A stretch of 64,000 nt of DNA from an uncultured Gammaproteobacteria bacterium (GCA_958295835.1 OY282378.1:4117694-4181693), one strand, 5' to 3'; positions 8,069 to 18,119 are shown, counted from the stretch's first letter. The notes: generated by a model not told the origin, from the sequence alone. Numbers and translations: made by a program.

Positions 8069-9955
8069 ATGAGTGCGACGTACGACGCCGCCTCGATCGA
8101 GGTGCTGGTGGGGCTCGACCCGGTGCGCAAGCGCCCGGGCATGTATACCGATACCACTCGCCCGAACCATCTCGCGCAGGAAGTCATCGACAACAGCGTC
8201 GACGAGGCGATCGCGGGACAGGCGACCCATCTCTCGGTCATCGCCCACGAGGACGACTCGCTGACGGTCAGCGACGACGGGCGTGGGATGCCGGTCGACG
8301 TCCACCCCGAGGAAGGCATCCCCGGCGTCGAGCTCATCCTCACCCGACTCCACGCCGGTGGGAAATTCTCGCCCGGCAGCTACCGCTTCTCGGGCGGACT
8401 TCACGGGGTCGGCGTATCCGTCGTCAACGCGCTGTCGCGACGGCTCGAAGTTCGCGTGAAACGTGACGGTGGCGAGTATGCGATGGCGTTCGAGGGCGGC
8501 GAGAAGGTGGCCGATCTCGCCGTGGTCGGCCCGGCCGGACGCCGGAACACGGGAACGGTGATTCGTTTCTGGCCCGACGCGCAGTACTTCGACTCTCCGA
8601 AGTTCTCCATGCCACGGCTCTTCCATACCTTGCGCGCCAAGGCGGTGCTCTGCCCGGGGCTGCGGGTTTCGTTCGGGGACGAGGCGACGGGCGAACAGAA
8701 CCTATGGCACTACGAGGACGGTCTGAGCGCCTACCTCCGCGATGCGCTCGAGGTCGCGGAGGTCATCCCGGAATCACCGTTCATCGGGAGCCTGGAAGGC
8801 AATACGGAGGCGGCGGACTGGGCGGCGGTGTGGTTGCCCGAGGGAGGGGAGGGACCCACCGAGAGCTACGTCAACCTGATTCCCACGACCCTTGGAGGAA
8901 CCCACGTCAACGGATTCCGGGCGGGTCTTCTGGAGGCGCTGCGCGAGTATTGCGAATTTCGCAACCTGCTGCCGCGAGGGGTGAAGCTCGCGCCCGAGGA
9001 CGTCTGGGATCGCTGCCGATACGTGCTGTCGGTGAAGATGAACGAGCCGCAGTTCACGGGACAGACCAAGGACCGGCTCTCGTCGAGGGAATGTGCGGCG
9101 TTCGTCTCGGGGGTCGTGAAGAATGCGTTCAGCCTGTGGCTGGGACAGCATCCGGACGCGGGTGATCGTATCGCCGAGATCGCGATCGCCAGCGCTCAGC
9201 TTCGCATGCGGGCGGCGAAGCGGGTGGTTCGCAAGAAGATCACGTCCGGTCCGGCCCTGCCCGGCAAGCTCGCCGACTGCACGTCACAGGATCTCGCCCG
9301 CACGGAGCTTTTCCTCGTCGAGGGCGATTCCGCCGGCGGCTCGGCCAAGCAGGCCCGGGACCGCGAGTTCCAGGCGGTCATGCCGTTGCGGGGCAAGATC
9401 CTCAACACATGGGAGGTCGAATCCGGCCAGGTGCTTTCCTCGCAGGAAGTACACGACATCGCCATCGCGATCGGCGTCGATCCCGGCTCCGGCGATCTGG
9501 ACGGACTGCGGTACGGGAAAATATGCATCCTCGCCGACGCGGACTCCGACGGGGCGCATATCGCGACCCTGCTCTGTGCGCTGTTCCTGCGCCATTTCCG
9601 GGCCCTGGTGATGGACGACCGGGTCCACGTCGCGATGCCGCCGCTGTATCGTATCGACGCCGGCAAGGACGTGTTCTATGCCCTCGATGACGACGAGAAG
9701 AAGGGCATTCTCGATCGGATCGCGGCGGAGAAGTTCAAGGGCAGGATCAACGTGCAACGCTTCAAGGGCCTCGGCGAAATGAACCCGCTGCAGCTTCGTG
9801 AGACCACCATCGCACCCGAGACCCGGCGCCTCGTTCGGCTCACGGTAGTGCCCGGCGACGACACCGACGAGGCGATCGACCTGCTGCTCGCAAGGAAGCG
9901 CGCCTCCGACCGCCGCGGATGGCTCGAACGCAATGGAAACCTCGCCGAGCTCTGA
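8069..9955 (+). CDS. parE: DNA topoisomerase IV subunit B
   Basis: 628 residues, the length of ParE (GyrB is longer in proteobacteria). GHKL ATPase motifs: EVIDNSVDEAIAG, SDDGRGMPV, LHAGGKF and GGLHGVGVSVVNALS. TOPRIM motifs: VEGDSAGGSAKQARD and ADADSDGAHI. It forms topoisomerase IV with ParC and decatenates replicated chromosomes using ATP. The start MSATYDAASIEVL at 8069 aligns with ParE N termini. parC follows after 45 nt; adjacency of the two subunits supports ParE rather than GyrB. Confidence 0.94.
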   Translation: MSATYDAASIEVLVGLDPVRKRPGMYTDTTRPNHLAQEVIDNSVDEAIAGQATHLSVIAHEDDSLTVSDDGRGMPVDVHPEEGIPGVELILTRLHAGGKFSPGSYRFSGGLHGVGVSVVNALSRRLEVRVKRDGGEYAMAFEGGEKVADLAVVGPAGRRNTGTVIRFWPDAQYFDSPKFSMPRLFHTLRAKAVLCPGLRVSFGDEATGEQNLWHYEDGLSAYLRDALEVAEVIPESPFIGSLEGNTEAADWAAVWLPEGGEGPTESYVNLIPTTLGGTHVNGFRAGLLEALREYCEFRNLLPRGVKLAPEDVWDRCRYVLSVKMNEPQFTGQTKDRLSSRECAAFVSGVVKNAFSLWLGQHPDAGDRIAEIAIASAQLRMRAAKRVVRKKITSGPALPGKLADCTSQDLARTELFLVEGDSAGGSAKQARDREFQAVMPLRGKILNTWEVESGQVLSSQEVHDIAIAIGVDPGSGDLDGLRYGKICILADADSDGAHIATLLCALFLRHFRALVMDDRVHVAMPPLYRIDAGKDVFYALDDDEKKGILDRIAAEKFKGRINVQRFKGLGEMNPLQLRETTIAPETRRLVRLTVVPGDDTDEAIDLLLARKRASDRRGWLERNGNLAEL

Positions 9956-10000
9956 GCGGCGCGCTCCGGTCCGCTCGAACCTTTCCCGGTCATCGACGAA

Positions 10001-12256
10001 ATGCAATCCGACATGTCTTTCGAGTTCGAGGAGGTCGAACGGCGCCCGCTGAAGGAGTTCGCCGAGAAGGCGTATCTCGATTATTCGATGTACGTGATTC
10101 TCGACCGCGCCCTGCCTCATGTCGGCGACGGCCTGAAGCCAGTGCAGAGGCGCATCATCTACGCGATGTCGGAGCTGGGCTTGAGCGGCGGGGCGAAGTT
10201 CAAGAAGTCCGCGCGCACCGTCGGCGACGTGCTCGGCAAATTCCATCCGCACGGAGAGAGCGCCTGCTACGAGGCGATGGTGCTGCTCGCGCAGCCGTTC
10301 GCCTCCCGGTATCCGCTGATCGACGGCCAGGGGAACTGGGGTACCGCGGACGATCCGAAGTCGTTCGCCGCAATGCGCTACACCGAGGCGAGGCTCACCC
10401 GATTCGCGGAGATCCTTCTGCGCGAGCTGCGCGCCGGCACGGCCGACTGGACTTCGAACTTCGACGGCACGCTCGACGAGCCGGTGCTTCTCCCGGCCCG
10501 GCTCCCGCACGTCCTTCTGAACGGCGCAGCGGGAATCGCGGTGGGCATGGCGACCGACGTGCCCCCGCACAACGTTCGCGAGATCGCCGCCGCCTGTGTC
10601 CGGCTCCTCGAAGAGCCGGATGCGTCGGTCGCGGATCTGTGCGAGCACGTCCGCGGTCCGGACTTTCCGACCGAGGCCGAGATCGTCACTCCGCGCGAGG
10701 ATCTCGTCGCGATGTACGAGAGCGGATCGGGCAGCGTGCGGATGCGCGCACGCTTCGAGCGCGAGGACGGTGCGATCGTCGTGACCGTCCTCCCGTACCA
10801 GGTCTCGGGCTCGAAGGTGCTGGAACAGATCGCGCAACAGATGCTCGCGAAGAAGCTGCCGATGGTGGAGGACCTGCGCGACGAGTCGGACCACGAGAAT
10901 CCGACACGGCTCGTCATCGTTCCGAGATCCAATCGCGTCGATGTCGATCGGCTCATGTCGCACCTGTTCGCGACCACGGATCTGGAGCGGACCTACCGGG
11001 TCAACATGACCGTGGTGGGACTCGACGACTGTCCAAGACAGTCCGATCTGAAGGCGATCCTCGGCGAGTGGCTGAAATTTCGAATCACGACGGTGCGCCG
11101 CCGCATCGAGCATCGCCTCGATCACGTCAACGATCGGCTGCATGTTCTGGATGGCCTGCTCGCTGCATTCCTCAACATCGACGAGGTCATCGCGATCATC
11201 CGCGAAGAAGAGCATCCGAGGCAGGCGCTGATAAGCCGGTTCGGACTCACGGACGTCCAGGCCGAGGCGATTCTCAATCTGAGACTGCGCAATCTCGCAC
11301 GGCTCGAGGAGGTGAAGATTCGGGCCGAGCAGTCGGAGCTCGCGGCCGAGAGCAGCGCACTGGAGCGGATCCTCGAGAGCAAGCGGCGGATCGCCGGGCT
11401 CGTTCGGGAGGAACTCGTCGAGGACGCCGAACGCTACGGCGACGAGCGGCGTTCACCACTCGTCGAACGCGACGCTGCGCAGGCGCTCGGAGACACCGAT
11501 CTCGCGCCGGTCGAGCCGATTACCGTGGTGCTCTCCGAACGCGGCTGGGTGCGCGCTGCGAAGGGGCACGAGATCGAGCCCCGGAGCCTGAGCTACCGCT
11601 CCGGCGACGCTTACCGGGCGATGGCCCGGGGCCGCAGCAACCAGCTCGCGGTGTTTCTCGACTCTACCGGCCGGGTGTACTGCGTCCCTTCCCATACCCT
11701 CGCATCCGCGCGCAGCCAGGGCGAGCCGCTGGCGGGACGCATCAATCCACCCGACGGCGCGACCTTCGAAAGCGTCATGATCGGGCCGGCCGATCAGCTC
11801 TACGTCGTCGCAACCGACGCGGGATATGGATTCATGGTGCGCCTGGAGGATCTCTGGTCGCGCAATCGCGCCGGCAAGTCATGCGTCTCGCTCGGTTCCG
11901 GCTCGAAGCTGCTCGTCCCGCGCCCGGTATGCGATCCGACGGACGCGCAGCTCGCCGCGGTCTCCAGCGCGGGAAGGCTCCTCGTCCATCCGCTCGCGGA
12001 GCTCCCGCATCTGGCCAGGGGCAAGGGCGTGAAGATCATCCGGATACCGAAGGCAGGAGTCCGGGCCCGGGAGGAATTCGTGGTCGACATCGAGGTCGTG
12101 CCGCCCCGCGCCTCCCTCACGGTCCATGCCGGCAAGCGGCACATCACGCTCAAGCCCTCCGATCTCGCACACTACGCGCTCGGTCGCGGGCGTACGGGAA
12201 AGATGTTGCCGCGGGGGTTCCAGCGGGCGGATCGACTGGAAATCCACGGCGCCTGA
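10001..12256 (+). CDS. parC: DNA topoisomerase IV subunit A
   Basis: 751 residues, matching ParC. The DNA-cleaving Tyr is Tyr127 in FAAMRYTEARLT. The quinolone-resistance region reads FHPHGESACYEAM with Ser87 and Glu91, the drug-sensitive residues at the positions of E. coli Ser80/Glu84. The C-terminal part has beta-pinwheel repeats such as GRGRTGKMLPRGFQ. An internal ATG at 10013 is an alternative start. Operon with parE; efp follows after 23 nt. Confidence 0.94.
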   Translation: MQSDMSFEFEEVERRPLKEFAEKAYLDYSMYVILDRALPHVGDGLKPVQRRIIYAMSELGLSGGAKFKKSARTVGDVLGKFHPHGESACYEAMVLLAQPFASRYPLIDGQGNWGTADDPKSFAAMRYTEARLTRFAEILLRELRAGTADWTSNFDGTLDEPVLLPARLPHVLLNGAAGIAVGMATDVPPHNVREIAAACVRLLEEPDASVADLCEHVRGPDFPTEAEIVTPREDLVAMYESGSGSVRMRARFEREDGAIVVTVLPYQVSGSKVLEQIAQQMLAKKLPMVEDLRDESDHENPTRLVIVPRSNRVDVDRLMSHLFATTDLERTYRVNMTVVGLDDCPRQSDLKAILGEWLKFRITTVRRRIEHRLDHVNDRLHVLDGLLAAFLNIDEVIAIIREEEHPRQALISRFGLTDVQAEAILNLRLRNLARLEEVKIRAEQSELAAESSALERILESKRRIAGLVREELVEDAERYGDERRSPLVERDAAQALGDTDLAPVEPITVVLSERGWVRAAKGHEIEPRSLSYRSGDAYRAMARGRSNQLAVFLDSTGRVYCVPSHTLASARSQGEPLAGRINPPDGATFESVMIGPADQLYVVATDAGYGFMVRLEDLWSRNRAGKSCVSLGSGSKLLVPRPVCDPTDAQLAAVSSAGRLLVHPLAELPHLARGKGVKIIRIPKAGVRAREEFVVDIEVVPPRASLTVHAGKRHITLKPSDLAHYALGRGRTGKMLPRGFQRADRLEIHGA

Positions 12257-12279
12257 ACAAGCATCGAGGAAACCGTTCC

Positions 12280-12846
12280 ATGCCGAACGTCAACACCAAC
12301 GAATTCCGGTCCGGGCTGAAGCTCATCATCGACGGAGACCCATGCGCCGTCATCGAGAATGAATTCGTCAAGCCGGGGAAAGGCCAGGCGTTCGTTCGCG
12401 CCCGGTTCCGAAACCTCAGGAACGGCAGGGTCATCGAGCGCACCTTCAAGTCCGGAGAATCGGTGGAGGCGGCGGACGTTCTGGAAGTGTCCTTGCAATA
12501 CATCTACGGCGATGGCGACATGTTCCATTTCATGGACGAGGAGACGTTCGAGCAGCACGCGGCGACCCCCGACGCCGTGGCCGGCGCCGCGCGCTGGCTC
12601 AAGGAGCAGGACATATGCACGATTACGCTATGGAACGGCACGCCGATTGCCGTCACCCCGCCGAACTTCGTGACGCTTGAAATCACCGAGACCGAGCCCG
12701 GCGTGCGCGGCGACACCGCAAGCGGCGCGACCAAGCCGGCGACCGTCGAAACCGGAACCGTCATCAAGGTCCCACTGTTCGTCGAGCAGGGCGAGCTCGT
12801 CAGGATCGACACCCGCACCGGCGAGTACGTCTCCCGCGCCAAGTAA
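12280..12846 (+). CDS. efp: elongation factor P
   Basis: 188 residues, exactly the usual size. KOW-like N-terminal domain then two OB domains. The tip loop VKPGKGQAF places Lys34 where EF-P is modified with (R)-beta-lysine in enterobacteria-type systems. It relieves ribosome stalling at polyproline. The modifying ligase EpmA is encoded 40 nt downstream, so writer and substrate are adjacent. EpmB (the lysine 2,3-aminomutase) is not in the window. Confidence 0.96.
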   Translation: MPNVNTNEFRSGLKLIIDGDPCAVIENEFVKPGKGQAFVRARFRNLRNGRVIERTFKSGESVEAADVLEVSLQYIYGDGDMFHFMDEETFEQHAATPDAVAGAARWLKEQDICTITLWNGTPIAVTPPNFVTLEITETEPGVRGDTASGATKPATVETGTVIKVPLFVEQGELVRIDTRTGEYVSRAK

Positions 12847-12886
12847 TGAGCGCGCCGTTTTCGCCGTCATGTCGTGACGCTCGTTC

Positions 12887-13870
12887 ATGAATCCACGTCC
12901 GGCCTCGGGCTCGGCGGGTTCGGGTTGTAGCTGGCGCCCGAGCGCGGGTATCGACGCGCTTCGGCTGCGGGCTCGCATCCTGCGCGCGGTCCGCGGGTAC
13001 TTCGAAGCCCAGGGCGTCATGGAGGTCGAGACGCCGGCCCTGGGCTCGACCACCGTCACCGATCCGTCGATCGAGAGTCTCGGGGTCCATGATCGAACGG
13101 GACGTGCCTGGTATCTTCAGACATCGCCCGAATTTGCGATGAAACGACTGATCGCGGCGGGAAGCGGATCGATCTACCAGATTACCCGTGCATTCCGGGA
13201 CGGCGAGCGCGGCCGGCACCATAACCCGGAGTTCTCGATACTCGAATGGTATCGGGTCGGTTTCGATCATCATCGCCTCATCGATGACGTCGATGCCTTG
13301 CTCGATCGGGTGCTTGGCCCGGGGACGTCCTCACGCATCACGTATCGAGAGGCATTCTCGCGTCATCTCAATCTGGATCCGTTCACCGCAGCGATGACGG
13401 AGCTGCACGATGCTTGCGAGTCGAGCGGATTTGCAAGCCGCGCTGCGGCGGCCACCCGCGACGAATGTCTCGATCACCTCCTCGCCGCAGCGGTGCAGCC
13501 CGCACTCGGGTCCGGGCGTGTCTACCTGCTCGAGTTCCCTGCGTCCCAGGCGGCGCTCGCACGAATTCGCACGGGGCCTCCTGAAGTTGCCGAGAGGTTC
13601 GAGCTGTATATCGACGGAGTCGAAGTCGCCAATGGCTATCATGAGCTCCGGGATGCCGTCGAGCTGCGCGGGAGAATGCGACAGGATGTCGAGACACGGC
13701 GCGAGACGGCCCGGCCGGCGCCGGCGTTGGACGAGCGGTTGCTCGCTGCCCACGAGGCGGGGCTTCCCGCGTGCGCGGGGGTCGCGGTCGGTTTCGATCG
13801 GCTCGTCATGCTCGCCGGCCGTTACCGGACACTGTGCGAGGTGCTGGCGTTCCCGGATGATGCCGCGTGA
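12887..13870 (+). CDS. epmA: EF-P--(R)-beta-lysine ligase EpmA
   Basis: 327 residues, a class II lysyl-tRNA-synthetase-like protein without the anticodon-binding domain. Motif 2 is TRAFRDGERGRHHNPEFSIL and motif 3 is GVAVGFDRLVMLAG. It activates (R)-beta-lysine and attaches it to Lys34 of EF-P. Adjacent downstream of efp, which confirms the assignment over LysS. The first 20 residues are Ser/Gly-rich and may not be translated; family homology begins near GIDALRLRARIL. Confidence 0.92.
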   Translation: MNPRPASGSAGSGCSWRPSAGIDALRLRARILRAVRGYFEAQGVMEVETPALGSTTVTDPSIESLGVHDRTGRAWYLQTSPEFAMKRLIAAGSGSIYQITRAFRDGERGRHHNPEFSILEWYRVGFDHHRLIDDVDALLDRVLGPGTSSRITYREAFSRHLNLDPFTAAMTELHDACESSGFASRAAAATRDECLDHLLAAAVQPALGSGRVYLLEFPASQAALARIRTGPPEVAERFELYIDGVEVANGYHELRDAVELRGRMRQDVETRRETARPAPALDERLLAAHEAGLPACAGVAVGFDRLVMLAGRYRTLCEVLAFPDDAA

Positions 13871-14119
13871 TCGCGCGAACGAAACTCCGGGTATGCGATC
13901 TTGTCGAATCGAATGGTGATTCGGCCGGAGCGCGGATGAACGATGCCCGGCGGTGACGGCGGCTTGAGAGTATGATTCCCATGCGAACAAGGCTTTCCTG
14001 CGACCGGGAGCTCGGCGGGTTTACAGCTCGGCACCGCCTGCCAGAGGGGATATCCCGGCACTGGATACGACACGCCGGTCCGCCTGTCGGGACGGTGCCT
14101 CGATCCATGGATTGGCGTG

Positions 14120-14695
14120 ATGCCCCACAACGTTTCAGACCGCGAGCTCGTGGAGCGGGTGCAAAGGGGGGAGCGGAAAGCATTCGATCTGCTGATGCTC
14201 AAGTATCAGCACCGGATTGCCAATATCATCGCCCGCTACGTCCAGGATCCATCCGAAGTGCTCGATGTCGCACAAGAAGCGTTCATGAAGGCGTATCGTG
14301 CGATCCCGAGGTTTCGCGGTGACAGCGCGTTCTATACCTGGATGTACCGGATTGCGATCAATACCGCGAAGAACCATCTGGCTGCTCAGGCGCGCCGCCC
14401 GCGGGAATCCGGAATCGACGTGACGGACGCCGAGCAATTCGACGGTGCTGTCGATCTGAAGGAACACGCCACCCCGGAGGGGCTTGCCCTTACCGAGGAA
14501 ATACAGCAGACGGTGATCGCCGCCATCGAGGCCCTGCCGCAGGACCTCAAGGTCGCGATCTCGTTGCGGGAGCTCGAAGGGATGACCTACGAAGATATCG
14601 CGCAGGTCATGGAATGCCCCATCGGTACCGTCCGATCGAGGATCTTTCGTGCTCGCGAAGCGATCAACGCACGGCTCGATCCGCTACTCGACTGA
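14120..14695 (+). CDS. rpoE: RNA polymerase sigma factor RpoE/AlgU
   Basis: 191 residues from the ATG at 14120 (a GTG at 14117 would add one). Group 4 (ECF) sigma: region 2 DVAQEAFMKAYRAIPRFRG and FYTWMYRIAINTAKNHL; region 4 IEALPQDLKVAISLRELEGM with GTVRSRIFRARE. It directs the envelope-stress regulon. Followed by rseA (12 nt), rseB and a DegQ/MucD protease, the classic operon whose products restrain it. A loose sigma-E-like element (GAAACT, 17 nt, TCGAA at 13881-13908) lies upstream and would allow autoregulation, but the match is weak. Confidence 0.95.
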   Translation: MPHNVSDRELVERVQRGERKAFDLLMLKYQHRIANIIARYVQDPSEVLDVAQEAFMKAYRAIPRFRGDSAFYTWMYRIAINTAKNHLAAQARRPRESGIDVTDAEQFDGAVDLKEHATPEGLALTEEIQQTVIAAIEALPQDLKVAISLRELEGMTYEDIAQVMECPIGTVRSRIFRAREAINARLDPLLD

Positions 14696-14707
14696 GATCG
14701 AACGACC

Positions 14708-15334
14708 GTGAACGAACCCGACAGGAACGAGCGCCTCTCCGCATTCGTCGACGGTGAGCTCCAGGGCCCGGCGCGGGACCAGGTCGTGGATGCCCTGTAT
14801 GCAAGCCCCGAGCTTCGCCGCGCATGGGCGCGTTTCCATCTCATCGGAGACGCCGTACGCAAGATTGGCCCGGTTCCCGATGCCGGGTCCGTCGCCGGGA
14901 ACGTGAGCGCGGCGCTGTCCGCCGAGCGGATCGTTCATTTCAGATCGTGCTTGCGAGGCCCGCGGCTCGTGCCGCTTGCCGGACTGGCGTTCGCCGCGGC
15001 AATCGCAGGGATTGCAATCCTCGGAATTCACCGCCTCGACGATGACGGCGTGCGGTCTCCGGCGGTTGCCGGCGCTTCCCGCCCTGAAATCGCGGTAGCG
15101 GACTCCGGCACGATCACCCCGGATCCGGCCGCGCCGCCCACCGCGTCCACGGCAGCGCGGCCTGCCGCATCCGAAGCAACCCGCCTGAAATGGAGCGGCG
15201 TCGCGCCGGATGCGGAAGCGCGTCTCAACGCCTATCTGGTCAATCACAACGAATACGCCGGCAACGGGATGCACGGTGTGCTGCCGTACGTGCGTATCGT
15301 CGGATACCAGTCCATGGCAGGGGAATACCGCTGA
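14708..15334 (+). CDS. rseA: sigma-E anti-sigma factor RseA/MucA
   Basis: 208 residues with a GTG start. The N-terminal cytoplasmic domain (LSAFVDGELQG, WARFHLIGDAVR) is the RseA sigma-binding fold; one membrane segment covers about residues 86-107 (LVPLAGLAFAAAIAGIAILG); the rest is periplasmic and ends in the MucA-like YLVNHNEYAGNGMHGVLPYV. It holds RpoE at the inner membrane until regulated proteolysis releases it. Confidence 0.9.
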   Translation: MNEPDRNERLSAFVDGELQGPARDQVVDALYASPELRRAWARFHLIGDAVRKIGPVPDAGSVAGNVSAALSAERIVHFRSCLRGPRLVPLAGLAFAAAIAGIAILGIHRLDDDGVRSPAVAGASRPEIAVADSGTITPDPAAPPTASTAARPAASEATRLKWSGVAPDAEARLNAYLVNHNEYAGNGMHGVLPYVRIVGYQSMAGEYR

Positions 15335-15342
15335 ACGTCGCC

Positions 15343-16377
15343 GTGACCTCCGCACGAAGTCCGCTGCGACGACTCCGGCCAGGAGTCGTGCGTCTGGCGG
15401 GCGCCACCCTGCTCGCGACGCTGACCGCCGTGACGACCACGGCGCACGCGGCCGACGACCAGGAGGAGGTTCGCGGCTTGCTTGATCGGATGGTGCAAGC
15501 GACCCGTTCGCTCGACTACATCGGTACGTTCGTCTTTCGCAACGGCTCGATGCTCCAGTCGATGAAGATCATCCACCGGGCGGACACCAACGGGAGTCGA
15601 GAACGACTCGTCGCCCTTTCGGGCGCGGCCCGCGAGGTCATCCGCGATGGAGAACGGGTCATCTGCATCCTTCCCGATGATCGGGCCGTCGTCATCGCCA
15701 GGCGTCGGCCGGGCCGCATGTCCCCTTCGCATGCCTTCGAGCCGGAGGTCACGGTTGGTTCCAGCATCGCCGATCTCTATTCCTTGTCGAACGGCGGGGT
15801 CGAGCGGGTCGCGGATCGGGACGCGACCGTGATCGACGTCCGGCCCAAGGACCAATACCGGTACGGATTCCGGCTTGCCGTCGATCGCGAGACCGGGTTG
15901 CTGCTGAAATCGGAGCTGCTCGACAACGGGATGACGGCACTGGAGCAGATCGTATACACGCATCTGGAGCTGCCCGAGTCGATTCCCGACGCAGCCCTGA
16001 AGCCGCGTGTCTCCGATGCCGGATTCACCCGGTACGGAGCGGATGCGGCGGAGGGCGTGGGAAGCGGCTCGAGCGCGCGGACCCAGGAGTGGATGATCGG
16101 CTGGCTGCCCAGGGGCTTCAGGATGGCGGACGAGTCCTATGGTCCCATCCAGCCCGGCCGCGACTCCGTGGACCACCGGGTCTACAGCGACGGACTCGCA
16201 TCACTGTCGATCTTCATCGAGGAAGGCCTCGATCCGGGCGACCGGCTGGAGGGATTTTCCTCGGTCGGCGCGGTCAATGCGTTCAGCCGCATCATCGACG
16301 AGTACCAGCTCAGTGTGGTGGGCGAGGTGCCCGGGATCACGGTCGAGAAGGTCGCGGCGTCCATCGTCAAGCAATGA
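15343..16377 (+). CDS. rseB: sigma-E regulatory protein RseB/MucB
   Basis: 344 residues from the GTG at 15343. A signal peptide is clear (LRRLRPGVVRLAGATLLATL, then AHA-ADD). The mature protein has the MucB/RseB lipoprotein-like N-terminal domain (LDRMVQATRSLDYIGTFVF) and a smaller C-terminal domain (GWLPRGFRMA). Periplasmic RseB binds RseA and blocks its cleavage. The start is uncertain: the best ribosome-binding site (AGGGG at 15319-15323) is correctly spaced for a CTG at 15331 rather than for the GTG. Confidence 0.88.
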   Translation: MTSARSPLRRLRPGVVRLAGATLLATLTAVTTTAHAADDQEEVRGLLDRMVQATRSLDYIGTFVFRNGSMLQSMKIIHRADTNGSRERLVALSGAAREVIRDGERVICILPDDRAVVIARRRPGRMSPSHAFEPEVTVGSSIADLYSLSNGGVERVADRDATVIDVRPKDQYRYGFRLAVDRETGLLLKSELLDNGMTALEQIVYTHLELPESIPDAALKPRVSDAGFTRYGADAAEGVGSGSSARTQEWMIGWLPRGFRMADESYGPIQPGRDSVDHRVYSDGLASLSIFIEEGLDPGDRLEGFSSVGAVNAFSRIIDEYQLSVVGEVPGITVEKVAASIVKQ

Positions 16378-16453
16378 GCCGCATCCGGAGGGGGAGCGCC
16401 GACCACTGATGTATCATTCAGCCACCGTACAGCCTCGAACCCGCGAGGTCCAA

Positions 16454-17881
16454 GTGAAGCCGTCAGGAATCCATGCACTGATCGCCGCCGTATCCATCGC
16501 GGCGGCATGTCTCGGCCCCGCGTCGGTACTCGCGCGCTCCCTCCCCGACTTTACCGGGCTCGTCGAGCGCAACCGGGCCGCCGTCGTCAACATCAGCACG
16601 ACACAACGCCGGACAGCGCCTGCCGATCGGCCGCGGATGCCTCGGAGCCTGGAGATTCCCGATCTGCCCGAGGACAGCCCGTTCCGGGAATTCTTCCGGC
16701 GATTCTTCGGGGAAGGGGAGATCGAGGAGTTCGACGCCCAGTCCCTGGGATCGGGATTCGTCATCTCGCAAGACGGATTCATCATCTCGAACAATCACGT
16801 AGTGCGGAACGCCGACGAGGTCATCGTGCGGCTGAGCGATCGACGGGAGTACAAGGCGAAAGTCGTCGGTACCGATGAGCCCACCGACATCGCCCTTCTC
16901 AAGATCGACGCCGAGGGGCTGCCGGCGGTTCGCCTCGGCACCGGCTACGAGCTGAAGGTCGGCGAGTGGGTTCTCGCGATCGGCTCTCCATTCGGGTTCG
17001 ATCACTCCGTCACCGCGGGCATCGTATCCGCCAAGGGCCGCAGCCTTCCCCGCGAAAACTACGTTCCGTTCATCCAGACCGACGTCGCAATCAATCCCGG
17101 CAATTCCGGTGGCCCGCTATTCAACTTGCAGGGTGAAGTTGTCGGGGTGAACTCCCAGATCTTCAGCCGCACCGGTGGATTCATGGGGCTTTCGTTCGCG
17201 ATTCCGATCGACGTAGCGATGGACGTTGCGGACCAGCTACGTGACAAGGGCCGTGTTTCCAGAGGATGGCTCGGGGTTCTGATTCAGGACGTCACGAGGG
17301 AGCTCGCGGAGTCGTTCGGCATGGCCAAGCCTGAAGGTGCGCTCGTCGCCAAGGTGCTCGACGGCAGTCCGGCCGAGAGGGCGGGGTTCGAAGTCGGCGA
17401 CATCCTCCTCTCGTTCGATGAGCACTCGATCGAGCGATCGTCGGATCTTCCGCCGATCGTCGGACGTACGCGGGTAGGCCGGGAGGTGGCGGTCGAGATC
17501 CTCAGAGGCGGACAGTCGATGATCCTGAAGGTGACGACCGACGAGCTGCCCGCCGATGACGAGCTTCGAGTCGCGACCGTGCGTACGCCGGATGACGTGG
17601 AGGCGACGAGGCTGGGACTGGTGGTGCGCGACTTGAACGACGAGGAGCGGGCGTCGCTGGAAGTCGCCGATCAAGGCGTTGTCGTGAGCAAGGTTTCGAA
17701 TGGTCCTGCCGAACGGGCTGGAATTCGCGAGGGGGATCTCATTCTCATGTTGAACAACCGGAAGGTCGCGAACAGCGCTGATTTCGAACGGCTCGCGGCC
17801 GAGCTCGTGCAGGGCAAGGCGGTGTCCTTACTCGTTCAGCGACAGGGCAATCCGATCTTTCTCGCGCTGAAGCCGGAGTAG
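16454..17881 (+). CDS. DegQ/MucD-type periplasmic serine protease
   Basis: 475 residues. The GTG at 16454 is preceded by GAGG at good spacing and gives a clean signal peptide (about residues 1-28, ending VLARS); an upstream ATG at 16409 would bury it. Catalytic triad His115 (SNNHVV), Asp145 (TDIALLKI), Ser218 (NPGNSGGPL), then two PDZ domains with GWLGVLIQDVT and GLVVRDLNDEE. It degrades or refolds damaged envelope proteins and dampens sigma-E, as MucD does in Pseudomonas. Last gene of the rpoE operon, followed by a terminator. In many relatives lepA comes next; it is absent here. Confidence 0.92.
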   Translation: MKPSGIHALIAAVSIAAACLGPASVLARSLPDFTGLVERNRAAVVNISTTQRRTAPADRPRMPRSLEIPDLPEDSPFREFFRRFFGEGEIEEFDAQSLGSGFVISQDGFIISNNHVVRNADEVIVRLSDRREYKAKVVGTDEPTDIALLKIDAEGLPAVRLGTGYELKVGEWVLAIGSPFGFDHSVTAGIVSAKGRSLPRENYVPFIQTDVAINPGNSGGPLFNLQGEVVGVNSQIFSRTGGFMGLSFAIPIDVAMDVADQLRDKGRVSRGWLGVLIQDVTRELAESFGMAKPEGALVAKVLDGSPAERAGFEVGDILLSFDEHSIERSSDLPPIVGRTRVGREVAVEILRGGQSMILKVTTDELPADDELRVATVRTPDDVEATRLGLVVRDLNDEERASLEVADQGVVVSKVSNGPAERAGIREGDLILMLNNRKVANSADFERLAAELVQGKAVSLLVQRQGNPIFLALKPE

Positions 17882-17962
17882 CGTCTCCGTTTGTCGGTGC
17901 CGTCGCGTCTGCTATCATCATGGTCCTGACGGGCGTTTGGGACTCGTCGGATCGGTTGCATC

Positions 17963-17987
17963 AGGGCGTCTCCTCGGCGCCCTTTTT
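17963..17987 (+). terminator. intrinsic terminator after the sigma-E operon
   Basis: AGGGCG (17963-17968) pairs with CGCCCT (17978-17983) over a 9-nt loop, followed by TTTT. It lies 80 nt past the protease stop and separates it from lepB. Confidence 0.65.
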
Positions 17988-18119
17988 CGTGTTGGCATCG
18001 GTGACCCCCCTTCGTGAATTTCATCATCATCAAGCCTGCCGAATGAAGCAGATCGGACACGTCGAAGTTCCGCGAGAAGCCCCTCTCGTGCCGTCCCATT
18101 CCCACCGGGGAGATGAGCG

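Noticed and set aside
9284..11215. 643-codon minus-strand frame over parE/parC
   Set aside because: Antisense shadow of topoisomerase IV genes with no recognisable protein features.
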